DNA from: Microbacterium testaceum
Lineage (GTDB): Bacteria; Actinomycetota; Actinomycetes; Actinomycetales; Microbacteriaceae
Assembly: GCF_020781835.1 (NCBI RefSeq)
Contig: NZ_JAJGNJ010000005.1
Location: 62,001 to 126,000 of the forward strand
Length of the DNA stretch: 64,000 bases
Direction: 5' to 3'
Position 1 is the first letter of the stretch, and each line of letters begins with the position of its first letter. The notes under the pieces were generated by a model. That model saw nothing but the letters and a program-made list of their open reading frames with translations, was not told where the DNA came from and did no database searches. Made by a program: the position numbers and the translations under genes. Below are positions 40,336 to 47,856 of the stretch, one piece after another.

Positions 40336-41703
40336 ATGACCGAGCGGATGTCGCGGGACCAGCGCGTGGTGCTCACCGTGGCCGTCCTGGCATCCTTCGT
40401 GTCCTTCCTCGACGGCACCGTGGTCAACGTGGCACTGCCGGCCATCTCGCGCGACCTGGGCGGCGGGCTGTCGACGCAGCAGTGGGTCGTGGACGCCTAC
40501 CTCGTGACCCTCGGCGCGTTCATCCTGGTCGCGGGCTCGATGAGCGACGTGCTCGGCCGCACGCTCGTCCTGCGCATCGGTCTCATCGGGTTCGGGTTCA
40601 CCTCGATCGCGATCGCCGCCGCACCCACGGCGGAGGTCCTCATCGTCGCCCGCGCCCTGCAGGGTGTCGCCGGAGCGCTGCTCGTGCCGAGCTCGCTGGC
40701 CCTGATCACCTCCACGTTCCGCGGCGCCGCCCAGGCCCGCGCGATCGGCATCTGGACCGGGGCCACCACCGTGGCCATGATCGCGGGCCCGCTCATCGGC
40801 GGGCTGTTCGTCGACACCCTCTCCTGGCGCCTGGTGTTCCTCGTCAACGTGCTGCCGATCGCCGTGACGATGTGGCTTCTGGCGCGACGGGGCCATTCGG
40901 ACGAGCGTCGTCCCGGCGCGCACGTCGACATCCTCGGGGCGCTGCTGTGCGCGCTGGGCCTGGGCGGCATCGTGTTCGCCCTCATCGAGCAGCCGAACCT
41001 CGGGTGGGGCTCGCCGATCATCTGGATGCCGGGGGCACTGGGCGCCGCGGCCTTCGCGGGCTTCCTCGTGCGCCAACGTGTCGCGCGAGAGCCGATGATG
41101 CCGCTGGACCTGTTCCGCTCCCGCAACTTCTGGGCGGGCAACCTCGCCACGATGTTCGTCTACGCCGCGCTCTCGCTGAACGGCTTCGTGCTCAGCGTGT
41201 ACCTGCAGCAGGGCGCGGGGCTGCCGGCGACCCTCGCGGGGCTGGCCTCCCTGCCGAGCACGCTGCTGATGATCGCCCTCAGCTCCCGCATGGGCGCCCT
41301 CTCGGGCCGGTTCGGACCGCGGCTGTTCATGACGATCGGACCGGCGGTCATGGCGATCGGCGCGCTGCTCCTGGTGTCCGTGCGAGCGGAGTTCGACTAC
41401 GCGACCCAGGTGCTGCCGGGTGTGATCGTCTTCGGCCTGGGGCTCACCGCGACGGTGTCCCCGCTGACGGCTGCGGTCCTCGGCGCGATCGAGACGGAAC
41501 GCTCGGGCATCGCCTCGGCGGTCAACAACGCCGTCTCGCGGGTCGCCGGCCTCCTGGCGATCGCGGCGGTGTCCGCCGTCGCGGGCGGCGCCCTCGATCT
41601 CGACGGGTTCCACCGCGCGGCGATCTTCACCGCCGCACTCATGGTGCTCGGGTCCGCGACGTCGTTCCTCGGCATCCGGAACCATCTGTCACGGCGGGAC
41701 TGA
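40336..41703 (+). CDS. MFS drug exporter, DHA2 family (EmrB/QacA-like)
   Basis: A 455-residue protein with about 14 helices. FLDGTVVNVALPAIS (about 24-38) is motif D1 of drug:H+ antiporters. STQQWVVDAYLVTLGAFILVAG, GSMSDVLGRTLVL (motif A) and LQGVAGALLVPSSLALI (motif B) follow. It probably exports toxic compounds; the substrate is unknown. It is divergent from the lipoprotein gene and no regulator is next to it. Confidence 0.92.
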   Translation: MTERMSRDQRVVLTVAVLASFVSFLDGTVVNVALPAISRDLGGGLSTQQWVVDAYLVTLGAFILVAGSMSDVLGRTLVLRIGLIGFGFTSIAIAAAPTAEVLIVARALQGVAGALLVPSSLALITSTFRGAAQARAIGIWTGATTVAMIAGPLIGGLFVDTLSWRLVFLVNVLPIAVTMWLLARRGHSDERRPGAHVDILGALLCALGLGGIVFALIEQPNLGWGSPIIWMPGALGAAAFAGFLVRQRVAREPMMPLDLFRSRNFWAGNLATMFVYAALSLNGFVLSVYLQQGAGLPATLAGLASLPSTLLMIALSSRMGALSGRFGPRLFMTIGPAVMAIGALLLVSVRAEFDYATQVLPGVIVFGLGLTATVSPLTAAVLGAIETERSGIASAVNNAVSRVAGLLAIAAVSAVAGGALDLDGFHRAAIFTAALMVLGSATSFLGIRNHLSRRD

Positions 41704-41750
41704 GCTCCTCCCCCGGCCGCGCCCGACGACCTTGCGGCACCGCGGGGCGG

Positions 41751-42695
41751 TCAGCGCAGGATCGCGCGCACGCGCTCGACGTCGTCGGCCATCTGCACGA
41801 GCAGGGCGTCCACACCGTCGAAGGCCGTCATGGGGCGGATCCGCTCGACGAAACGGACCTCCACGTGGTGCCCGTAGAGATCGAGGTCCGTCTCGTCGAG
41901 CACGTACACCTCGACCTGGCGGGAGTCCACGTCGTCGAAGGTCGGATTGGTGCCGATGCTGATGGCGGCCGGGTAACTGATGCGCCGGGCGCCCTCGATG
42001 TCGATCAGCCAGCCCGCGTAGACGCCGTCGGCGGGCACGAACCCCTCGAGGTCGGGCGAGAGGTTGGCGGTCGGATAGCCGAGCTCGCGCCCGCGCTTGA
42101 GCCCGTGCACGACCTCTCCCCAGACCGACGGCGCGCGACCCAACAGCCGCGAGGCGGTGGCGATGTCGCCGGCTGCGAGGGCCTCGCGGATCCAGGTCGA
42201 CGAGACCCGACGGTCGGCGTGGACCGCACGGACGTCGTCGACGACGTCGACGCGGAACCCGTGGTCGACCCCCATCCTTTCCAGCAGCGCGGGGTCGCCG
42301 ACCCCACCCGCACCGAAGCGGAAATCGCGCCCGACCAGCACCGTGCGGGCGGAGAGGGCCTCGACCAGCACGCGCCGGACGAACTCGTCCGCGGGGAGTG
42401 CCGCCAGGGTCGCGTCGAAGGTCAGCAGCAGGGTGGCATCCACGCCCGCCCGTTCGAGGAGCTCGAGTTTCTGATGCGGGCCGATGACATCGGGCGGGCA
42501 CCTGTCCGGGCGCAGCACGCTCAGCGGGTTGCGGTCGAAGGTGACGGCCACGACCTGTGCCCCGTCCGCCGCTTCGATGCGCGCGCGATCGATCACGGCG
42601 CGGTGGCCGGTGTGGACGCCGTCGAACTTCCCGATCGCCACGACCGACGGCCCGAACCCGACGGGCACCTCCGCGGGGTCGCGGAAGACGATCAC
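41751..42695 (-). CDS. ribF: bifunctional riboflavin kinase / FAD synthetase
   Basis: A 314-residue RibF. The N-terminal FMN-adenylyltransferase domain carries IGKFDGVHTGH (21-31) and later STWIREALAAGDI. The C-terminal riboflavin kinase domain carries GRELGYPTANL and VYAGWL. It turns riboflavin into FMN and FAD. It starts at a GTG overlapping the stop of the upstream membrane-protein gene by 4 bp, within the truB-ribF operon. Confidence 0.95.
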   Translation of the reverse strand: MIVFRDPAEVPVGFGPSVVAIGKFDGVHTGHRAVIDRARIEAADGAQVVAVTFDRNPLSVLRPDRCPPDVIGPHQKLELLERAGVDATLLLTFDATLAALPADEFVRRVLVEALSARTVLVGRDFRFGAGGVGDPALLERMGVDHGFRVDVVDDVRAVHADRRVSSTWIREALAAGDIATASRLLGRAPSVWGEVVHGLKRGRELGYPTANLSPDLEGFVPADGVYAGWLIDIEGARRISYPAAISIGTNPTFDDVDSRQVEVYVLDETDLDLYGHHVEVRFVERIRPMTAFDGVDALLVQMADDVERVRAILR

Positions 42696-43111
42696 GACGC
42701 CGTCCGGCGGTGCCGCACCAGCCACCACAGACCGAGGAAGGGCAGCACCAGCGGGACGAACAGATAGCCGATGCCGTACACCGACCACACGGTGGGGTGC
42801 TGGAACAATACGGGCAGCACGAGGCTGAGCGTCCCGACGACGAGGACACCGATCAGCTCGAAGCCGATCGCGACCCACGCGACCCGGTACCAGGCCGGAC
42901 GCGCCGAGAAGACCAGCGCCAGCGTCGCGAGGATGTAGACCACCGCGGCGAGCGCCGACAGCGTGTATGCCACGGGCGCGTCGTCGAACTCGCGGACGAT
43001 CTGCACGAAGGACCGGCCGGTGGCGGCCAGCGCCATGATGACGTAGACGATCACGAGGACCCGGCCGACGCCGGTCATTCCGCGGGTGCGGGCGGGAGTG
43101 GTGGATGCCAT
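42692..43111 (-). CDS. four-helix membrane protein of unknown function
   Basis: A 139-residue protein with four hydrophobic segments (about 15-35, 48-68, 75-100, 108-132) and a basic C-terminus. It overlaps ribF by 4 bp and so is in the same operon. No domain recognised. TAGACT lies nine bases upstream of the ATG, suggesting an additional internal promoter. Confidence 0.7.
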   Translation of the reverse strand: MASTTPARTRGMTGVGRVLVIVYVIMALAATGRSFVQIVREFDDAPVAYTLSALAAVVYILATLALVFSARPAWYRVAWVAIGFELIGVLVVGTLSLVLPVLFQHPTVWSVYGIGYLFVPLVLPFLGLWWLVRHRRTAS

Positions 43112-43166
43112 GACCTTCCGAGTCTAGTTCGGTCAGGGCCCTCGCTCATGGTTCGGACCGGACCGC

Positions 43167-43535
43167 TCAGGCCACCTGTACCGTCCAGATCACGTGCATG
43201 CGCCACACCATGACGGCCACCGCGAGGGCGGCGACGCCCATGATGACGGTGCTCCACCGGCTGCGCTCGATGAGCGCCCAGGCGGCACCGGCAGGGGGCA
43301 GCAGCGCGGCGGAGACGAGGTACGTCCAGTACTCCAGCAGGCTGCCCGTCGGCGGATTCCCGGCGAACGGGGCGACGATCGCGACGACGATCTGCGCGAC
43401 GAGCAGCAGCTCGATGAGGGCGAGGGCCCCGACCGTCAGGTCGGACGGGCGACGCCCGGCCAGCCCCGCCACGATCGCCACGAGCCCCGCGAGCACGGCG
43501 ACCCCGACCTGCGTGACGGTGAACCACAGGATCAT
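43167..43535 (-). CDS. four-helix membrane protein of unknown function
   Basis: A 122-residue, strongly hydrophobic protein with about four transmembrane segments and few charged residues. It overlaps the truB stop by 4 bp, so it is translationally coupled to it. No family recognised. Confidence 0.7.
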   Translation of the reverse strand: MILWFTVTQVGVAVLAGLVAIVAGLAGRRPSDLTVGALALIELLLVAQIVVAIVAPFAGNPPTGSLLEYWTYLVSAALLPPAGAAWALIERSRWSTVIMGVAALAVAVMVWRMHVIWTVQVA

Positions 43536-44425
43536 CCCGCGACCTCCTCGGGCATGTTCATGACGCTCTTGAGCTGGGTGCCCCGGCGTTCCACGATCCC
43601 CACCAGCCGCCCATCGGGATCGATCGCCGCGGCGCGCTCGCCCGTGAGCCGACCTCCGCCGTCGATGCGCTTGCCGTGCCGGAGGTCACGGGCGTCGTCG
43701 GCGCTCACGGCGAGGGCTCCGACGACCACCGCCGCCGCAGTGGCGGGGTCGACCAGGGCGGCGTCGGCGATGTCGTCGACGGATGCCGCCGATGCCACCT
43801 CGAACGAGCCGATGCGCGTGCGGCGGAGGGCGGTGAGGTGCCCGCCGACGCCGAGCGAGCGGCCCAGATCGCGGGCGAGCGCGCGGATGTACGTGCCACT
43901 CGAGCAGTCGACGACGACGTCCAGGGCGATCGTTCCGGCATCCCGCCGACTCGCCTGTACGGCGAAGCGCGACACGGTCACGCGGCGGGCCTTCAGTTCG
44001 ACGGTCTCGCCGGCGCGGGCGAGGTCGTAGGCCCGACGCCCCTGCACCTTGATCGCGGAGACGGTGCTCGGCACCTGCTCGATCTCGCCCGTGAGGGCGG
44101 CGATGCCTGCCGCGATGGCCCCGTCCGTCACGGCCGCGACGGCGTCGGCATCCGCCCGGCCCGTCTCGACACCGTCGGCATCGTCGCTGTCGGTCTCGAC
44201 CCCGAGCAGGATCGTCGCCTCATAGGTCTTGTCGGCCCCCACCACGTAGGTGAGCAGGCGCGTCGCGCCCTCGACGCCTAGGACGAGCAGACCCGTCGCC
44301 ATCGGATCGAGAGTGCCCGCGTGGCCGATCTTGCGCGTGCCCAACGCCCGGCGCGCCCGCGCCACGACGTCATGACTGGTGATGCCCCCGGGCTTGTCGA
44401 CCAGGAGGATGCCGGCGCGCGCCAT
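43532..44425 (-). CDS. truB: tRNA pseudouridine(55) synthase TruB
   Basis: A 297-residue TruB. GILLVDKPGGITSHD and KIGHAGTLDPMATG (33-45) contain the catalytic Asp40; AYDLARAGETVELKARRV and GTYIRALARDLG follow. It makes the universal pseudouridine in the tRNA T-loop. Its start overlaps the stop of the kinase-like gene by one base. Confidence 0.95.
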   Translation of the reverse strand: MARAGILLVDKPGGITSHDVVARARRALGTRKIGHAGTLDPMATGLLVLGVEGATRLLTYVVGADKTYEATILLGVETDSDDADGVETGRADADAVAAVTDGAIAAGIAALTGEIEQVPSTVSAIKVQGRRAYDLARAGETVELKARRVTVSRFAVQASRRDAGTIALDVVVDCSSGTYIRALARDLGRSLGVGGHLTALRRTRIGSFEVASAASVDDIADAALVDPATAAAVVVGALAVSADDARDLRHGKRIDGGGRLTGERAAAIDPDGRLVGIVERRGTQLKSVMNMPEEVAG

Positions 44426-44928
44426 CAGCAGAAGTCGCCGAACACCTGCACCGGGTGCGCCGGGTCGGAGTTCTCCACGATGACCGAAGCCGCAGCGCGC
44501 GGTCGAGACTCCCGGAGGTACCGTTTCTCGGCATCCGGCAGCTCGGGTCGAGGGGCGCCGATGACCGGATTCGCCTCGAGCCACACCGACCAGTTCCACA
44601 GTCCCCGCAGGCCCGCCGCGTGCAGGAAGCGGCCGTCCACCACGAGGACGGCATGATCGGGTGCGGGATCACCGCCGTCGAACGACTCACCCGCGCGGAA
44701 GGGGGAGATCAGGTGCTGGCGCACGTCGTCGGCGCCGTCGGCGAGCGTGGCGCGGAAGGTCGCGGTGCCGTCCTCCTCGACCGCGGCGGCGAACGCGTCC
44801 GCGAAGGCGGTCGCCGCGTCGGCGTCGAGCGCGTCGACACCGACCACGACGCGTCCGGCGCCGGCGTTCTGGCGCATCAGATCGCGCAGACTTCGCTGCA
44901 GGGTCTCGGCGGGGTTCTCGCTCGACAT
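44425..44928 (-). CDS. uridine-kinase-like protein with degenerate P-loop
   Basis: A 167-residue protein laid out like small uridine-kinase-type P-loop proteins (VVVGVD near residue 27, HAVLVVDGRFLHAAGLRGLWN, SVWLEA). Where GxxxxGKS/T is expected it has VDALDADAATA, so the Walker A Lys is missing and nucleotide binding is doubtful. It is the first gene of the truB-ribF operon. Confidence 0.65.
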   Translation of the reverse strand: MSSENPAETLQRSLRDLMRQNAGAGRVVVGVDALDADAATAFADAFAAAVEEDGTATFRATLADGADDVRQHLISPFRAGESFDGGDPAPDHAVLVVDGRFLHAAGLRGLWNWSVWLEANPVIGAPRPELPDAEKRYLRESRPRAAASVIVENSDPAHPVQVFGDFC

Positions 44929-44934
44929 GCCTCC

Positions 44935-44940
44935 AGCCTA
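44935..44940 (-). promoter_or_regulatory. -10 element of the kinase-like/truB/ribF operon
   Basis: TAGGCT, six bases before the ATG at 44928. Confidence 0.6.
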
Positions 44941-45067
44941 CGGTCGCCCGCGCACACCTCTCCGTCAGACGCTCTCCGCCGGCGGGTACGCCGCGGCGCC
45001 GCGTTGCGCCGTCGCACGGCGCACATCGCCGCGAGATCGGACGCGCTGCGCCGGCCCCGCGGGCTCG

Positions 45068-45073
45068 TAGGGT
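45068..45073 (+). promoter_or_regulatory. -10 element of mutY
   Basis: TAGGGT, six bases before the ATG at 45080. Confidence 0.6.
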
Positions 45074-45079
45074 GGAGGG

Positions 45080-45946
45080 ATGCCAGGGATCGCCGCGCCA
45101 CTGATCGCGTGGTACCGCGACAATGCGCGTGATCTGCCGTGGCGTCGGCCCGGCTTCGGCGCGTGGGGCACGCTGGTCAGCGAGTTCATGCTGCAGCAGA
45201 CCCCCGTCGCCCGCGTCATCCCGCACCTGGAGGCGTGGCTGGGGCGCTGGCCGGCTCCCGCCGACCTCGCCGCTGCGGCGCCCGCCGAGGCCGTGACGCA
45301 GTGGGCGAACCTGGGCTATCCGCGCCGCGCTCTCTGGCTGCACCGCGCCGCGGTCGAGATCCGCGACCGCCACGACGGTGTCGTGCCCCGCGACGTCGAG
45401 GCGCTGCTGGCGCTCACCGGGATCGGCGACTACACCGCGCGTGCCGTCGCCGTCTTCGCCTACGGCGATCGGCATCCGGTCGTCGACACGAACACGCGCC
45501 GGGTCCTCGCCCGCGTCGTCGACGGCGTCGCACAACCCGGCCCGCCCGGCAGGGCGGATCTCGCGCGCATGGCGGCCGAGCTTCCCGACGACATCGGCGA
45601 GGCCGCGATCGTGAACGCCGCGGCGATGGAGCTCGGCGCGATCGTGTGCACGGCACGCGCGCCGAAGTGCGGTGTGCGCCCCGTGGCCGCGCAGTGCGCG
45701 TGGCGCGCCGCCGGGTACCCGGCATCCGAGGACCGCCGCCGCCGTCAGGCGAAGTACGAGGGCAGCGACCGCCAAGCGCGCGGCGCCGTGCTGAAGGTCC
45801 TGCGCGATGCCGCCCCGGCCGCCGTGCGGCTCGACGAGGTCGTTCCCGCCTGGCCGGACCCGGTGCAGCGCGACCGCGCGATCGATTCCCTCATCGCCGA
45901 CGGACTGGCCGAGGCCGCGGACGGCGTCCTCTTCCTGCCGCGCTGA
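45080..45946 (+). CDS. mutY: A/G-specific adenine glycosylase
   Basis: A 288-residue MutY with the helix-hairpin-helix GPD core: RDLPWR, EFMLQQTPVARV (catalytic Glu), LTGIGDYTARAVAVFA and VVDTNTRRVLAR (catalytic Asp). It removes adenine mispaired with 8-oxoguanine. Unusually, the iron-sulfur loop reads CTARAPKCGVRPVAAQC: the expected C-x6-C-x2-C-x5-C has Arg (CGC) at the third Cys. It lacks the C-terminal MutT-like domain of longer MutY proteins; the C-terminal ~60 residues instead look like a small winged-helix-type tail. Confidence 0.9.
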   Translation: MPGIAAPLIAWYRDNARDLPWRRPGFGAWGTLVSEFMLQQTPVARVIPHLEAWLGRWPAPADLAAAAPAEAVTQWANLGYPRRALWLHRAAVEIRDRHDGVVPRDVEALLALTGIGDYTARAVAVFAYGDRHPVVDTNTRRVLARVVDGVAQPGPPGRADLARMAAELPDDIGEAAIVNAAAMELGAIVCTARAPKCGVRPVAAQCAWRAAGYPASEDRRRRQAKYEGSDRQARGAVLKVLRDAAPAAVRLDEVVPAWPDPVQRDRAIDSLIADGLAEAADGVLFLPR

Positions 45947-46117
45947 TCGCGCATCCGCCCCGCCCGTGGGGCCCCGGGGCGTACCGTCCTGCGGAGACAC
46001 GCACCGACACGCCAATGCCCGGAGGCGGTCGAGGGCGTGTCGGCGACGCACTCCGCACGGCGGCACGCCGCCCGCGCGCCGTGTCGCTGCCGGTCGGTGA
46101 GCCGCACGGCGCGAGGA

Positions 46118-47092
46118 TCAGGCGCTCGGCACCGGTGCCGGGCGCACGGGGTCGGGCGCGAGCCGCGCGTCGAGCCGGTCCGCGCGGAACTGACCCGTGA
46201 GCACGAGCACCGCGAGCACGAGACCGAACACGCCCCACATGATGACGCCGAGCGGGCCGGCGATCACGGGTGACGGGGTGGCCGAGTCCGCCGCGACGAC
46301 GAGCGCCCCGAGACCGGCCGAGGCGTTGAAGGCGCCGTGCGCGAACACCGCCGGCCACACCGAGGCCGTCCGCAGCCGGGTCCATCCCAGCAGGATGCCG
46401 AAGAAGACGCACGCCACGATCATCATCAGCACGCCGAACGCATTGGGCTCGAGGAAGTTGTAGCCGAGCAGGATCAGCGGCGAGTGCCAGAACCCCCAGA
46501 AGGCGCCCGAGATGATCAGGGCGGGCCACACCCCCAGCGGCCGCAGGGCCGGCAGCAGGAAGCCGCGCCAGCCGAGCTCCTCGCCGAACGCGAAGGGAGC
46601 GTTGATCACGGCCCCGATCGGGATCATCACCACCTGCACCGCGGCGAGGACGGCGACCGGCGGCAGCGGCGTTCCCGGGGGTACGGCGTCGCGGAGCGTC
46701 TGGGCGAAGCCGGAGAACCCGATCGGATCGAAGGTCGCGAGGCCGAGAGCCCCCACCCCCACGAGGCCGAGAGCGACGAGCACCGGCGCGGCCGCGATCA
46801 CGGCGACACACGTCCAGATCGTGCGGGCCGCGGGCCGGAGCGGCCACATGCCGAGCTCCCGCAGCACGACGCGGGCGCCGCGCCGTCCGCGCGTGCGCCG
46901 CTGCACGAGGAGCGCCGCGACGACGCCGAGAGCGGGGGTGAACATCATGGCGGCCGCTGTGAGCCCCAGGAACGGATCGGCCAAGCCCAGGCCGCGCAGC
47001 CAGAGCGGGAGCGCGACGAGCCACGAGAGGCCGACGGAGGTGAGGGCGAACACGCCGATGGCGAGCCAGTCCGGGCGAGGCGAAGCGGTCAT
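46118..47092 (-). CDS. CPBP family intramembrane metalloprotease
   Basis: A 324-residue membrane protein with the ABI/CPBP motifs: FGEELGWRGFLLPAL (EExxxR), FWGFWHSPLILL (FxxxH) and FAHGAFNASAG (HxxxN). About eight hydrophobic helices are visible. This family contains CAAX-type prenyl proteases and bacteriocin-related membrane proteases; no target is evident. Confidence 0.88.
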   Translation of the reverse strand: MTASPRPDWLAIGVFALTSVGLSWLVALPLWLRGLGLADPFLGLTAAAMMFTPALGVVAALLVQRRTRGRRGARVVLRELGMWPLRPAARTIWTCVAVIAAAPVLVALGLVGVGALGLATFDPIGFSGFAQTLRDAVPPGTPLPPVAVLAAVQVVMIPIGAVINAPFAFGEELGWRGFLLPALRPLGVWPALIISGAFWGFWHSPLILLGYNFLEPNAFGVLMMIVACVFFGILLGWTRLRTASVWPAVFAHGAFNASAGLGALVVAADSATPSPVIAGPLGVIMWGVFGLVLAVLVLTGQFRADRLDARLAPDPVRPAPVPSA

Positions 47093-47098
47093 GTCTCG

Positions 47099-47104
47099 AC
47101 CCTA
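47099..47104 (-). promoter_or_regulatory. -10 element of the CPBP gene
   Basis: TAGGGT, six bases before the ATG at 47092. Confidence 0.6.
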
Positions 47105-47280
47105 CGAAGACCCGGATGCCGGGACCTCCCCCGTGCGAAGGAGACTCCATGCTCCGTCCCCCGGCGGACCTGGCCCGCTCCGCCCTGCGGACTCCCCTAC
47201 CGACACGCCGACGATGGTGGCCCCCGGAGCGGCGGGCCGCTCCCCGACTCCGCACGACGGCACGCCCCTCTCGCACGCGA

Positions 47281-47321
47281 AACGGCCGGACGCCTCCCTG
47301 GGGGGGTGGCATCCGGCCGTT
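47281..47321 (-). terminator. rbfA terminator
   Basis: AACGGCCGGACGCC pairs with GGCATCCGGCCGTT (one wobble pair) around a 13-nt loop, 13 bp past the rbfA stop. Confidence 0.7.
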
Positions 47322-47333
47322 CGTGCGGAGGAG

Positions 47334-47789
47334 TCAGTCGCGCTCGTCGTCCTCGTCGTCGTCCTCGTCGATCTCGCGCGGTTTGACGTAAGGATCGGCG
47401 TCGCCGGCGTAGGACGCCTGCGCCGCGAGCCCCGCCACCGACTCGTCGCGCTCCCGCGCCTCGCGCAGCAGCGCCGAGATGTGATCGGCGTTCTCGGGGA
47501 TGGCGTCGAGGATGAACTCCAGCGTCGGGGTAAGACGCGTGTTGAGGTTCTTGCCGACCTCGCTGCGCAGCATGCCCGTCGCCGACTTCAGCGCGGCCGC
47601 GGTATCGGCGCGGTGCGCCTCATCGCCCATGACGGTGTAGAACACCGAGGCGTGCTGCAGGTCACCCGTCACGCGCACATCGGTGATCGTGACGAACCCG
47701 AGCCGCGGGTCGCGCAGACCCCGCTCGAGGCGCTCGGCGAGCACGACGCGGATGCGGTCGGCCACACGGGCCTGTCGTTCCCCTGCCAC
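47334..47789 (-). CDS. rbfA: 30S ribosome-binding factor RbfA
   Basis: A 151-residue RbfA with the KH-like core: RVADRIRVVLAERLERGLRDPRLGFVTITDV (in part), VTGDLQHASVFYTVMG and TPTLEFILDAIPENADHI. It helps 16S rRNA 5'-end maturation and cold adaptation. The C-terminal tail is highly acidic (EIDEDDDEDDERD). It starts at a GTG with AGGAGAAGG upstream and follows infB. Confidence 0.95.
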   Translation of the reverse strand: MAGERQARVADRIRVVLAERLERGLRDPRLGFVTITDVRVTGDLQHASVFYTVMGDEAHRADTAAALKSATGMLRSEVGKNLNTRLTPTLEFILDAIPENADHISALLREARERDESVAGLAAQASYAGDADPYVKPREIDEDDDEDDERD

Positions 47790-47814
47790 TTCCTTCTCCT
47801 TCTCTGAGAGGACG

Positions 47815-47850
47815 GAACGGGGGCCGCGCCCGCAGGCGCGACCCCCGTTC
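47815..47850 (-). terminator. hairpin between infB and rbfA
   Basis: A 16-bp stem with one mismatch and a 4-nt loop, 7 bp past the infB stop. It has no U tract, so it may attenuate rather than stop transcription into rbfA. Confidence 0.55.
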
Positions 47851-47856
47851 GACGAA

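Noticed and set aside
47150-47391. + strand ORF with a good AAGGAG ribosome site before the ATG
   Set aside because: The product is Arg/Pro-rich without structure, runs through the rbfA terminator and into antisense of rbfA; no coding signature.
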